From assembly GCF_030867145.1 (NCBI RefSeq), contig NC_134419.1, forward strand, positions 1,736,001 to 1,800,000: a stretch of 64,000 bases of DNA, written 5' to 3'. The position numbers were made by a program, and so were the translations under genes. The notes under the pieces were generated by a model. That model was not told the DNA's origin, made no database searches, and saw nothing but the letters and a program-made list of their open reading frames with translations. Positions 27,801 through 40,536 of the stretch are shown one piece after another (the stretch's first letter is position 1; each line of letters opens with the position of its first letter). Origin of the DNA: Opisthocomus hoazin (lineage: Eukaryota; Chordata; Aves; Opisthocomiformes; Opisthocomidae).

Positions 27801-30800
27801 ATATTTTAAAACACAGTAAACTACTTTTAAAATGCTTGTCTGCTGAGGGAAGAGTTTGATTTTCCATGAGAGTTATGGCCCAAACAGAAGAAAAGCTTTT
27901 TATCAGCCAAACCAGCGATTTCTATCCTTAGTTAAACTGTAGTCATTTCTCCTGTGTTTACAGGATTGTAGGTAAACACGTCCTGAGGAACTGTCACTCT
28001 CCTGTGGGAGAAGCCTCCCCAGAATATTAGTTTCCTATTTGCTTAAAATTTCATCTATATGAGAACAGAAGAGTCATGATCTAAAGGCTTCAGAAGCTGA
28101 ACCGCCCAAATCTGGCACTTCTAAAAAGAAATGTTCAAAGTGTTACCGAGTGTTTAACTTGCACTGAAATCAAGAGTAACTGTGAAGCTAAAACCTTGCA
28201 CGTGCTCTGAAAGTGCAGGATTAATGTGAATACTGCATGGCTTTGTCTGATCTCAAGTAGGAAAGTGTTTAACACTGTGCAGCTTCTACCCAGCCTGAAT
28301 TCAGATCACAGATTTAAGGAGCATTTCTGTCAGCTCCTATGCACAACCCCCATTAACAGCAATGTTAATGCCCTGCAAACAATAATGTTAACATTAATGA
28401 CAGAAATTATTGCACAAAAGGAGAAATAGACCCTTTTGGGTGAAAAGCAGCGCTCAGTGCGGTGACTAGCGTACGGACATCTATGACAAACACTCAGGTA
28501 AGCAGACATTTGTTCTGCACACACGAAGCTGAAAATATACCTAACTGGCAACGCAAAAGCATGACTCCTTCAGATTGCTCTTTGACTATATAAATGTGGG
28601 TAGTCTGGCACGTTTCCATCAGCATCATTCAAGTTTAAATCAAAAAAATTTTCAGCATATTACTACACCACTTCTGGCATTCCTGAATCTGCATACATAT
28701 ATCTAGTCTAAAATTAGAGTTGTTGGAAAAGCGCTATTGGAGGAAAAAAAATTGGCTGAAAAAAATGGATACCAAGCTAATTATGGATGGGGCTGGTCAT
28801 ACTTCCTGTTATTTAGATTGCTCAACAATGAAGACTGGGTCTTTTTCAGAAAGAGGTCTCATCAGAAAACAGCTGGTATTTCATTACTGTTGCCATTCTA
28901 CTTCAGGTAGAAAAGAGATTGCCTATAATTTTTAAATACAAGCCCAGAGGCAAAAACCTCACTTTCCTAAAGCACCATTTAACCTGGAGTTCAGGCGCTT
29001 GTATGAGATGATAGATGAGAGCTCCTAGGTGGACCAAGGACATGACCTCCATCTACCATAATCTCTGTGCTACTAACTATCCTGGACAGGTTGTCTGTAA
29101 GTCATTCCTGTTGGACTGGTTTACTGCTCATAAATATTCACCAGGCCAGAAAGAGAAGCTGAAGAGAAGACACGGCATGAATATCTCAGACTGGCTGGAC
29201 AAAGAGACTGGCACAACAGAATTTTGAAGGAAAGAGGCACTTAAGGCATATGCCTAAGGTGAGAGGAGCCAGACTTCAGAGATGGACACAGAGGTTCTCA
29301 TTTATTAGGATACACTAACCAATGGGGTCCAACATGAAACATGAGATTACTGCAAGTTCCCTGCTGTCATCTAGAGCAGTCCCCAGTTCCATCACGTTGG
29401 TCCCTTTGCAGATCTACCCTTCTCCTTCCATCCTTCCTAGGCTCTCTCTGGTTATTCACAAGATTGTTCCTAACCCGATTATTCACACAGACAGGGCCAA
29501 GTCCTTCACCTCCTCTTCTCGGCTGCCCCAACAGCTGGCACTAAACCTGGAGCAGTCCTAGAATATCTTCATGTTCTCAAGCTCATCAGTTCAGTTAATG
29601 GTCGAGCAACTCTTTCAGTCTGTCAAACTCTGCTCTGCCGAAACAGAGAACTTGTAGTTAGCATTCTATTTAAGCAAAATAACCTACTATTGCATGAAGG
29701 TCATTTTTAACAACAAGGTCTAGCAATTTTAGAATAGCATCTCCTCTTTTTGAGTCAGTGAATATTTATTTTTAAAAATTGTTGGCTAGAAACTGAATAG
29801 TTGTAATCTGCTATAAAGGACATCAGCTGATAATAGTGTACAGTGACCTAGAAAAAAAATTAGAGAGACTGACATTTTTGTCCATAGCTTACAAGCAAAT
29901 TAAGTACAAAAATTTGAAAAACTTTAACTCCATGCAACTAATTCAAACCCTACTCATAGTAAATTATAGCGTTGCTGTGAGTCTGTGGCAAGTACGCGAG
30001 AGCTGCATTGACAGAATGCTCACAGAAAAGTGCTGTCAGTGCTAGAGCCTGCCCAGGGAGGATAATGCTGTCCCTGACCCCAAACAGTGAACAGTTACAA
30101 AAACGCCTTCTTGTTTTGAAGGTATATTGAAACGAACTTACATATTAACGAAACAGAGTACACATGACAAGCAGTATTATCAACTGCAATGCTTTATTTT
30201 AGCTTTACAAGAACTAGCACATATTGCTATGAAGATCAGAATCATTAGGCAATGCCATTAAAGTGCAAGTGAATGGCTTCCTTGGGGCGATGGGGCAAGG
30301 GAGAGGAGATGGCAAAAACCTCAACAGCAACCCTCTCTTGTCAGAAGGGGGGTACTGCTATGTTAATTGTGTGAATGTTTATCAAGCCTCTTGCTTCCTC
30401 AGTGTATTAATCCTGTCCTCGCTTCACATGGCCAATTTGTTCTTTCTGTCTTCCCTCTAGGTTTTTTTCTTAGAGTCTGTTCTTTCTAATCAAATCATGA
30501 TAATTTTCAAGTGGTTTCCTTTCTATTTAGGAGTGTTCATTTTTTCCTGCATTAGCCCTCCAAGAAAAATACTTGCATTAATAAGGTCTACCTTCTCGAA
30601 ACTTTCTGCATACACACCACCTATGGATCAGGAAGAAATACAGCAACAGGGACACCAAAATCACAGAGGAAGGAGACGGCCAGAGCTGGCTGCTACAGAA
30701 TAGAAACTCTTTGTATTCTGCCAGCGCTGCCAACCCGGGCAGCTTCTCTCACAGATGCTCTGGGACTCCCTCCCATGGTCTCGACCTACCCGGCCACTCT

Positions 30801-33800
30801 TTAGCCAGAAGGCTCCATAACTGGGGAGGGGACAGGAGTGATGCAAGGGCTTTCACTGTGGCTGCTGCTTCTGTTGCCTTCTCCTTTTGTCCAAGGAGGT
30901 ACTCTGTTTCCAAGTGGGACAAAAACAGAGGACTATTTCAAGGTCAACAGTTTTACAGTGTTCATGAGAAACCCACTAAGCTACAGCCCACAAGAAGCTT
31001 TCAGAGCAAGGCTAACAAGGGATGGAGCAGCATATGCCATGTCACTTTTACAGTTTTTTCCATTGACTAGAAGAAAGGCTTTTTTAAATTTGAATTCCTA
31101 CTTGAGCTCCTGCTCTAAATCCCAGCCTGTAAACACAGACAGCTAAGGACTTCTGGATTTCAAGGACTTTTCAATTACCTCTTCTTCTCATAGTCTTCGC
31201 TGGCTACTTCCCAGACTTTCAGGAAGGCTTCCATATCCGTACAGGGCCTGCAAGACATTTGGCCAAGGAGATCTGGACCATATCAGCCTACTACAGGAGC
31301 TGAGGGACCACACACAGCAGCTACTCCTACCTCTGTCTGCTACTGAGCATCACTGCACGAATCATTCTCCCTGAGCAAGATGGTTACCAGGCTGCCAAGA
31401 AAGATATCTTTGCAGATTTCAGCCTATGCCAGCATGAACTTGAACTAATACATTCCTCATAACATGATGTCTAAACCCTCTTTTTACATCCAAAAACTTT
31501 AATCTTATAAAAATATACCTAATGACTCAAAGTGTTCACAAGTTGTCTTTGAAAAAAAGGGCTCATCTCTTTCTCTGTGGGGACAAAGTAGCAACAGACA
31601 ACCAAATGCAGAGAAAATCTTAGATGCAAAGGACTGGGAAGCCCTGCTACTGTACAACACATCTGTTGTATATTGATGTCATCGCAGTATTACACCCTGG
31701 CTGCAAAAGCAACACGAAAATTGCATGAACATTTATTAAAATCAACACGTTATCATTAAGTTGAATTGAACAGACGAAGCAGTATTCATTGCTCCAGCTC
31801 GTCTCAGGAACTTTTCAGGCTTAGGAAAAAAGCACCACCACCACCGTGTGGCAAAACCCAATCAGACCACAAGCAAGCCATCCGGCAAGACAGGACTCGA
31901 ATCCAGAAAAGGAAGCGCTTGCTCCACTTTCTTTTTAGTAAGTCAGGCACCCTGCAGCAGATTCCTGAATTCACTTAAAGAAAGCAAGTTTTCATATGGG
32001 TATATATGGATTTTTGCTATTTTCTCCCTGTGCAGTACAGGACGTCATACTTTAGACTCAATGTCATGGATTACTTCTCTGCTTTTACTTTCTCGATCAC
32101 ATGGCAGTCGCTCCCAATCCTCATTACATTTTTCAGTTATTAATAGATACAGGACTATGGCTATTACACAAAGGTATGCCTGTACCTTTGTGCGAAATGG
32201 GGAATGTACACTCTCAAACTCCAGCGGAATTATAAGGTTTGGGCAGGAGCAGACTGTGGCCCCACACTTCACCAGCTGGCTTTGGTATCGATCATATTCT
32301 TCCAAGCGGCCAGGTAGAAGCAGGCTATTTGCAAAGCTTTGCTTCAAATTACAGTAAAGGATTCTGTGAACAGGATGGAAACAACAGCTCGCACCCAGGT
32401 AATAAGCCAAGTCACTAGGAAACGAGCTTTCCCAGCTGCAGCAGTCCCAGGCAGGAGGCTTGTTCTGGGTCAGCTTCCGAGGAGCTCCATCCATCCTCAC
32501 CAGGGTGCCCGAGGAGGGCCATTTCCCCTCCGTTCTTCAGCAGGGCTGGCTGTCCAGGCACATGTCTCCCCTCCAGCCAGCGCTCGCAGGAAAGCTGCCC
32601 GCACACAGCTCCTTGAGTCCTCCCATGCCAGAATGTACATTTGCCTGATCTCAGACCCAGTGAGTGATTACTCACCAATCTGAAACGTGCCCTGATGTGC
32701 TTGGGTCCAGGACACTACCAGGCAGTAAATCCTAGTGATTTCCTATCATCTCATGCATGAACTTCCCAAACTTCTCTGCAGAAACTTGAAGTATTTGAGA
32801 TGACCACGGACTATTCCCAAGGATAATTTGTGCTTTATGTTTTCTTGGTATGTTCTCCTATTCTTTTTTTCAAGCTGTTTGGATCTTCTGAGTCTTTTTA
32901 CCAGGTCAAGAAATATCTGTATTTCAAATTTTTAATTAGAACAGTGCAGCCTCAGGTGATGGAAGCAGCACAGCTAGCACCAGCAGTAACAGCCTTAAGG
33001 CTGTGTGCATGCAAAAGCTAGCCACTTTGTGCTGGAGTCCTTCAGACACCACAGAACATCTAGGAAAATCCTGAAAAACATCTTTGTAAATATTTAGTTA
33101 CATTTCCTACTGATCAAGACAGTTTCTTCCTTGGTTCCTGCCAACATCCCCTTTTCCCGACTGTTGTTTAACATGCCTGACAGCTGCCACCTTCCACTTG
33201 AGGCACATCTGCATTTCAGAGGCTTGCAGAGAATGAGTGAAGCACCAAGAATCATCGAGACAAATGCCTGAAAACATGTACAATATTCACGTTTCCCCAC
33301 TGCTTCCAAATACCACTACAATGAAAGCTCCAGCCTGAGCATTCTCCCCTTCTGATGTAAGCACCTGCCTTTTACTAACAGCCAGGAGTTGTGAATACAC
33401 ACGGTAAGGCAACCATACTCCATCTGTGATCCCATCCTTCCATCTTTTGAGCAACTGGCTTCCAAATTGCCGCACTAGGAGGCATTTTAACACACACTTT
33501 GTATGGATGGTTATGACCAAATGAATGATTTAGTAACAAAATGTTTGGAGTAAATCAATTGAGTAAAACTGCAGAGGGCATGTGCAATCAGGCTGGATTT
33601 GAGCAACAGCTGCTACACATTTGTAGAATAAAAGATCTGATGAACTAATTTGTGAGAAAAACTGGGCACAGCTGTGATGCAGCTCAAATGAAAAGCAACA
33701 AATTGTAAGCAACTGGATAAAAGGATTGTTTTTCAGACCAGCTTCACTAAAACTGCATGTAGTTGGTTTGGGGGGGATTTAATGAAATAGTTTGCTGGAC

Positions 33801-36800
33801 AAGAGAACCAGGAAGACAATGCATACATCTGAAGTAACTGCTATTTAAAGGTCTATAGCAGAGTCAGAAAATCAGTTTTCTTTTAAAGTACAGGAGTAAT
33901 TCAACTGAGTTCAATAAAAACTATGTGAACAAATAGGCATATCGAAGGCAAATACCACTTTTTTTCCAGAGAAACACCATAAATCAAAATTCTTAGCACA
34001 CAAAGTACAGATATTAAACTATGAGAGCAAACTTTCATTTGCTGTTACACCCAAAAGGAAGCTACAGTTTGCACCTTCCCACCTTGCCTTCTAGAAATCA
34101 CCTCAAGAGTGAATGTCACACAGCACAGGAGTCACAAGATTTGCACAAGGCCATTAGAGAGGCACATGCCAATGGGTTATTACACATTCAGTGCCATACA
34201 AACGTAACAATGCCAAAGTTGTCAGTAAAACAGCACACAATTAAAACTATATTTTAAAAAGATCCAAGTTGAAATCATATTGTTTCATCATTCAGAGGTA
34301 CATTTCCACTAAGCCAAAACAAAACCGAATCATATGGGCATGCATAATGTTGGATCAATAGGAATGATAAGATGAGCTCAAAAATAAATTCCATAGACAG
34401 AGTCCTTGCTGAATTGACACAGCACCGATCATTACTTCATAGCATAACCCCTGTCACTCTGGATTGCCATCTGAATGAGGCGCTGTGTTAGGAGGAGCCA
34501 GCAGCCCCGGTGCTGATAAAAAAACTGATAAAACCCCTATGTAGTTAGCTGGTTCCCTTCTATTTCCTTCCACTCAGAAAGTAAAAGGATGTCCAGCCTT
34601 CGGGGATGAAATTGTTGGATAATCTGAGGCATTGCCAGTTTTTCGTTTCATCACATATTTTCCAAGAGGCAACAGATTAGCATGAGCAAGAACAGCAAAA
34701 GGCACCGATGTTTCCACAAAACATCCGAATAACAACATGTTTTTTATTATTATTACAGCTGTAACCAAAATGATTTGAGAAATGCTTTTCAGAGACAAGA
34801 TAAATATCCAGAGGAATGTCCTCCTGTTTGCAGGGCAGAGTCCATCCAGATAGACCTGTGCTTCAGTGAATGGGCTGGATCCCACACCACGGAAGCCCCT
34901 ACTACCAAAAGAGTGGAGGGAGCAAGCAGCTTTGGTGCTCATCCTGTACACCTGAGCTAGCAAGAAGCAAACTCAGCTGAATCTCTTCCCTAAACTGTAC
35001 TTAACATCCACTATTTAATTAAGTCTTAAGCCAAATGACTGGGGGAGAAAAAGCACAACTTAGCTAACATATCATGAGGCAGTATACCCTTTGACAGGAT
35101 AATAAATAATATATGAAAGGCAAAGCAAAAGGGCTCTAATTTGGGATTGGTTCAAAAATACCTCAAGCCTCACGCTCTCTGTATTAATTGTGTTTGAAGC
35201 CAGGATATCTCATGTCTATAGATGCAAAGGCTTTATTTACGGCTAGAGCTTCAGATACGTAGTTAGTGTCAATACTTAACCATCTCAGGTGTAACAGCTG
35301 AAATAGATACTGCTATGTCATTTTTGTACACAACATCTTTGAATCCTATTAAAAATAAAATAGGCTTTCATTAAAGCTGCAGCCTTCATCTAAGATGGTT
35401 GCAAGCACTAGTTGTTAATTATAGATTAAACATTTCTGCAAGACTTTGAAACTGTACTTGAAGCTAACCCAAATAAACTGAGCTCCAAGTTCAGTATTTC
35501 TGAAAATTCAAAGATCACACAATTTCATACACATTTTAATTGTTTGTACATATTTAACATTACATGAATTCTCTCTCGCAAAAAGGCTCTTTGTGCACAT
35601 CACCCTATAGTAGTATAATGCTCATCTTACAACTACTGCTACAGCTACTCATATCCTGCTACACACAATCCTCTCATCCATTTGACAGATTTTTTCTTTT
35701 ATAACAATTAATAAAAACAAATAGATGGCTGTTAATTGATTGTTATTTCTACACTAACAGTGTTCCAAACATGCCTTCTTAACGTTTATATTCAACTCAA
35801 AATTAAGAGCTATCTATAGTCTAAGAGGTGTTTACATTCTTGAAGTAATAACATAAACACAAATTAAATTCCTACAAGGTTAAGGGGTCATGTAGCCATA
35901 AAAACTGATATTATTAAAGACTTCAAGGCTTTCCTTTATGACTTCTACAAAACATCAGCACATTTTGACATTTTCACAAACCACTGCAGAAGAGCTACTT
36001 AGAACTGTGCTGGAGAAACAGGACTGAGACCGATGAGGGAACTGTGCAACATTTTCTTAGCTGGTATCAGGATGGCTTCTAACCCCAGGGACCGCTACTC
36101 GGCAAACTGCCAGGAGAGCTCTGCCAGGCGGGTCTGGGGCAGGTGCTGCTTTATAGACTGGGCATGAGTTCTGCTAACCAACACACCAGCGGGGAAGCCA
36201 CCACCCCCCTCAGCAGAGGGGACCCAAACCGGATTTAGCAGAGGATGGGGATGAAGGGCAGAGTCTGGAGCAGCTCACAGGGCTCTTGTTAATTCATGAA
36301 GAAGGGAAGAGGTGGGGGGCTACGTAAACGCATTGGATGATGTGAAAATTTAGTGAGAAAAGGTGCAGGGTGTTTCTCAGTACCTGCAAGGCACAAGCGG
36401 AACAGGATGCTGACCCACAGTCACTCAAAGGAAAGAAACACAGTGCTCAGGTTGCTTACATTTAGGTGGTGATGGTACACAGAATTCCTCGACATTTGTG
36501 CAAGAGAGGAAAGCACTTGGGGATCCTCAGTGACTGAGGGGTAGAGCAGAAGATCTCAAGTAATCATTCAAGGCTGAACAACAGCAGGATTTATCCTACT
36601 TGTTGGTTTTGGTTTTTCTCCACTACTGCATAAAAACTCCCCTCTAAGTGGCTTTTTGTACAAGCTCCTGACTCTACATGGGGGAAAGTTCAGCAGGAGC
36701 AGAAAAAGAGATGGTTCCAAACTGAGATTCTTCTTTTCTCTCAAATTCTCACGCACACGTTTTCATGATAACCTTCACAGGCATTCTCCTCTATTCTTCC

Positions 36801-39800
36801 CACACCAATCCTTCCGAAAATTGTCTGCACTGTCACTATGAAAGCACACACACTCCATCTCCAGAACGCAGCAAATCAGCTGAAATGTTATCTGAAAGCT
36901 GGTAAATGCCACAGAATTGCTTTTCTAAGAAAAAAATTATTGTAATAAAATGACGGTAATTGGCTGCAGTTTGTCTTCAATGTGGATTTCCCCCCAGGCA
37001 CATCCTGCCTGGATTAGATTCTTTGCCTACAAAATGTTGCTCTCACAAAGTCTGTACTACACATTTAAAAAAAAATATAATAAAATCCAGCCCTCACCAT
37101 TTAATATCCTCAAAGAATGATGCACAATGTCCTTGGGGGGGGGAAAAAATATTGCTTAAATGTTTCATCCAGAAATGTAAACGGCTGAGTTCTTACCTTG
37201 TTATCTCATTGACACAATGAGAACTTTGCATTAAGGACTCACACATCTTTCAACTGTTACACATTTTTATGCTTCTTGTTTCATTTCACTCAGTATCAGG
37301 CATTTTTTTTCACCTACTGTAAGTATAGAAGCTATCCCCCTAAAATCAAGATTTAAATAGATGTGCACGGAAGAACAGCAGCAGCGCATTAGCAAAGCAT
37401 GCTTCCAAAATCCTCACAGCACTTTACAAACCTTGCGCTGGGCCCCACTCTCAGCTTGTCTACTCGGCTCTGCTTACAGCAGCAAAGCCAAAGGCTTCCG
37501 TTCCTCATCCCCGCTCCTGATTGTCCCAGCAGCAGTACTGTCACGGCTGCTATTACAACCGTGTATGCTTCACCTTACCCGGATCAAAAGCAAAACTTCG
37601 CTGTGGTACAGAGAAAGCCATAAACATAGGGGCCAAAGAAAAGTCCTGTGGGGTCAATTGTTGTGCCTGCTTTGGGATCTGGGCCTGGTATCTGTGGTGC
37701 TTCCAACACAGGCTACTGAATTTTCTTTCACTGGAAGCTGCAGTCTGTGCAGGGCTAGCACACCAAGCCCTGCCGAGGCTCCAGGTCTCAGGTCGCTGCA
37801 ATGCTTCCAAGGGGAAGAACACCCAATTTACGCCATCATCCTCACAAACCAAGTGGAATATGTATGTGCAAAAGTGTATGTATTTGCATTCCTTAATGAC
37901 AACTACAGAAAGCCTGTGTTATCACTAGCAGTCTTCACAATCTATTCCCTTATGTTTTAAAAGCACTTTCTCTTTGAACTTAAGGGCAAGAATGTTCTTA
38001 ATTCAGCTCTACTAAACATCAGGAGATGGATATTAAGTACTTCCAATTAGTTTTATTCCTATATCTCAAACCAGTAGAACAAAGGCCTACAGCTATACAG
38101 TGCACACCTCTACTTCCGTTTAGTAACACACACAGCAAAAAACAACCTCGGGGGACAGTCTTAGCCCTGATATTTTAAATGAACTCTGGTAATCTATTTC
38201 TTTTACCTTCTACTGTTACCAGTAGCAGACACCAACATGAAACAATTATAAAGGGGAAACAGAAAATAATGCTTTACTTTTCCCATTACTTTTCTTCATG
38301 TGTTTTGCAGAACTTTGTACGTGCAGAGCTACACTGATGCCCTCCTACAGCTAAGCTGGGTTGGTATTTGTACAGATATGCACCAGGTATCTGGTATTCT
38401 CTAATGACAATAAAGGGAAGAAAAACACTGAAAGATAAGGAAATCTCATTGTAAGCCATAAAACTGGCTCTGAGAATATCTGCAGTGACCTGAAGGTAGT
38501 CTCCAATCCTTTTAAAAGGCTGCTTGTATTTCCAGTTGATTGTATCTATTCACAGCTGTGTAGTGATAAAAACAGAACACCTGCCTCTGTGTAGTCATCT
38601 TTCTTTAAGTAGGGAAACCTACAAGCAAGAGTAGACTTGAAATTGAATTGTAAAAGCAGAAAGAACTCTAGTTTTTATCTCCTGGGAAATTAATTAAAAC
38701 ACTCTAGGCTACAACAGCATAGCAGTGTCTACACCAGCACGAAGAAGATGGACTGTAATGTTTCCCGGACTCTTCCAATTACCACTTTCACTGTATTAGC
38801 TAGACATGTCCCTAAAATCTCTTTTCTTGATCTAAGATACGAAGTTTTACAACATGCATTAGATCATCTATAGGCAGTAGGTTAAATGCAGATACATCAA
38901 GCATTGTATTTTGTTAAAGGACTTGAGAGAGGGAGGATGGGAAGTAATCCACAGTGAAACAGCTGTAGTCATCACTTTTTACAGGTTTCCCTTGTGGAGG
39001 TTTCCCTAAGATAATCAGTAAATTGAATCATACTCTTGAACAGGTTTAGAGCCTGGGTCATTGGAAAACTTAATACCACTCTCTATCTTGGCAACCACTC
39101 ATCAGGCAATTTTGTTAGAAATGAAAACAGGAGGTGTGTTGTTGAGATATGTAAGTGATGAAAAGCACCTCAAAAGTTCTTTATCTAGTGAGAGAATCCA
39201 CATCTTTCTTCTTCTAATCAGATACAAAGTGTAAGTGAAACACAGCTTCACTGAATTTTGAATTGTTTGCTATTACTGACCCTTCAAGTCAACAACTGCT
39301 GGCTGGCCAGCTGTGCCACAGCTCACAGCTCTGATAGAAGTGATCAGGAGATAGTGCTGACTGGCTCCTGCAACCAGCTACTGGAGCACACAACAGCAGA
39401 ACAGCCACCCCTCCCTTGGCAGTGTGTGTAGTTGAGAAATGGGTTTTCTTTGTGCTGCCCCAGTCCTGGCTGTGCTGGGAGGCACTGCCTGGGTTGCTGT
39501 GTGTCTTGGTGCTTGAGCTTTCTGCTTCTGCCCTCTTTTCTGGGTTGCAGCTTTGGGTCTTACTGCTTAAATCCACTTGTTATGCTGGTGTGTTTTCCCA
39601 CAGCAGTGACGTTTTTATCACTTCTTATAAAAGTGTCTGAGGTATTTGTGTGCCTTTATTGACTATAAAAGAACTGATGAGTCTAAAAGGCTTGGGCGAT
39701 GGATGGCTGTCTCAAGATAAAGCACTTGGGGGGTATTTATTGCTCCCAGGTTACAAGCACACTTGGTCTACAGGCCCCGAGAAGGTGAATGCTTGAAAGG

Positions 39801-40014
39801 AAAACCAGTGGATGTTTTAAAGAGAAAAAGCAAACTTACAGCTATGCAATTGCGATGTTTGTTAGGCTGTGTGTTGGTGCGACATCTCTGTTACACCTGT
39901 ACCTGTATGAACTCCACAGGGCTCACCAGGGTAGCTGGAAGGCCAGGCTTCCTCCTGCAGGCCGTTCGTGTGCAGGCAGCTGTGTGTCAGCTACGTGCAA
40001 GTCTCTCGGGACCT
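21816..40014. other. 18-kb gene-poor flank upstream of DEPDC1
   Basis: Largely unique, AT-rich DNA without a supportable gene. The largest frame is 199 codons (37,361-37,960, + strand); it has no recognised domain. I saw no CR1 copies in this stretch, which contrasts with the gene-rich right side. The segment near 25,010-25,420 looks like possible regulatory DNA (see findings). In mammals the DNA upstream of DEPDC1 is, as I recall, a large gene-poor interval, so absence of genes here is expected. Non-coding RNAs cannot be excluded by eye. Confidence 0.6.
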
Positions 40015-40424
40015 AAGCCACGCGTGAGCCACACCTGCCTCTGGGGAAACGCTCTGGAAACCGAGCGAAGCCACGGACCACCAGCCGGCTCTCCCCCCTC
40101 CCTCATCTTAACAGATAACCGGGGCGGGTTTCTGAGGAGGCGCGAGCTTCCGGCCTCTCCTCAGGACTGACCTGCGGCTGTTGCACGCGGCTGCTCCCCG
40201 CCCGCAGGGAAGGCAGGCCGCCATCAGGCGAGGCCGTCCCGCTTGGCCTCACCCGGCCGACGCCACACGGAGACAACGCCGCGTTAAAACGCCCACCCGT
40301 GAGGGCCTGAGGAGAGCCGCGGCAGCTCCGCATCCGCCCGGCCGCTATCACCCGCCCCGGCCCGGCCCTTCCCCTCAGGCCGCCGCCGCGTCACGGCAAG
40401 GCGGCGCGCGCCCGCCCGGCTCGG

Positions 40425-40429
40425 CCAAT
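40425..40429 (+). promoter_or_regulatory. CCAAT box (NF-Y type) of DEPDC1
   Basis: CCAAT in the context cggccaatccc, 60 bp upstream of the start codon and 19 bp upstream of a CHR-like element. CCAAT boxes paired with a CHR are typical of G2/M-expressed genes. The assignment is by motif only. Confidence 0.55.
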
Positions 40430-40448
40430 CCCAGGCCGGCCCCGCGGA

Positions 40449-40454
40449 TTCGAA
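40449..40454 (+). promoter_or_regulatory. CHR-like element (TTCGAA) of DEPDC1
   Basis: TTCGAA fits the cell-cycle genes homology region consensus TTYGAA, bound by DREAM and MYB-MuvB complexes. It sits 35 bp upstream of the start codon. Its sequence is palindromic and it follows a GC-rich CDE-like stretch (ccgcgga). DEPDC1 is known in mammals as a proliferation/G2-M gene, so the motif fits. Binding is inferred. Confidence 0.45.
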
Positions 40455-40488
40455 CGGCGGGGGCGGCCGTTGGGCTGCGGCGCGCGAC

Positions 40489-40536
40489 ATGGCGGGCCGG
40501 CCGGCCGCCCCGGGGCCCTACCGCGCCACCCGGCTG
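40489..40536 (+). CDS. DEPDC1: DEPDC1 coding exon 1
   Basis: Sixteen codons beginning [16 protein letters not shown], phase 0 at the donor (ctg|gtgagg). The first residues diverge from mammals, but the PGPYRATRL core is conserved. GC-rich, inside the CpG island. Confidence 0.93.

Noticed and set aside
37361-37960. 199-codon + strand open frame
   Set aside because: The translation is a mixed, featureless protein without a domain or promoter signs. Two other frames are open over the same bases.
1-40000. tRNA, snRNA or miRNA genes
   Set aside because: No cloverleaf boxes or known RNA consensus were recognised by eye. A covariance-model scan would be needed to decide.
39763-40170. 135-codon + strand frame just upstream of DEPDC1 as a first exon
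   Set aside because: No homology to DEPDC1 N-termini. The ATG at 40,489 has a strong context and gives the conserved PGPYRATRL.
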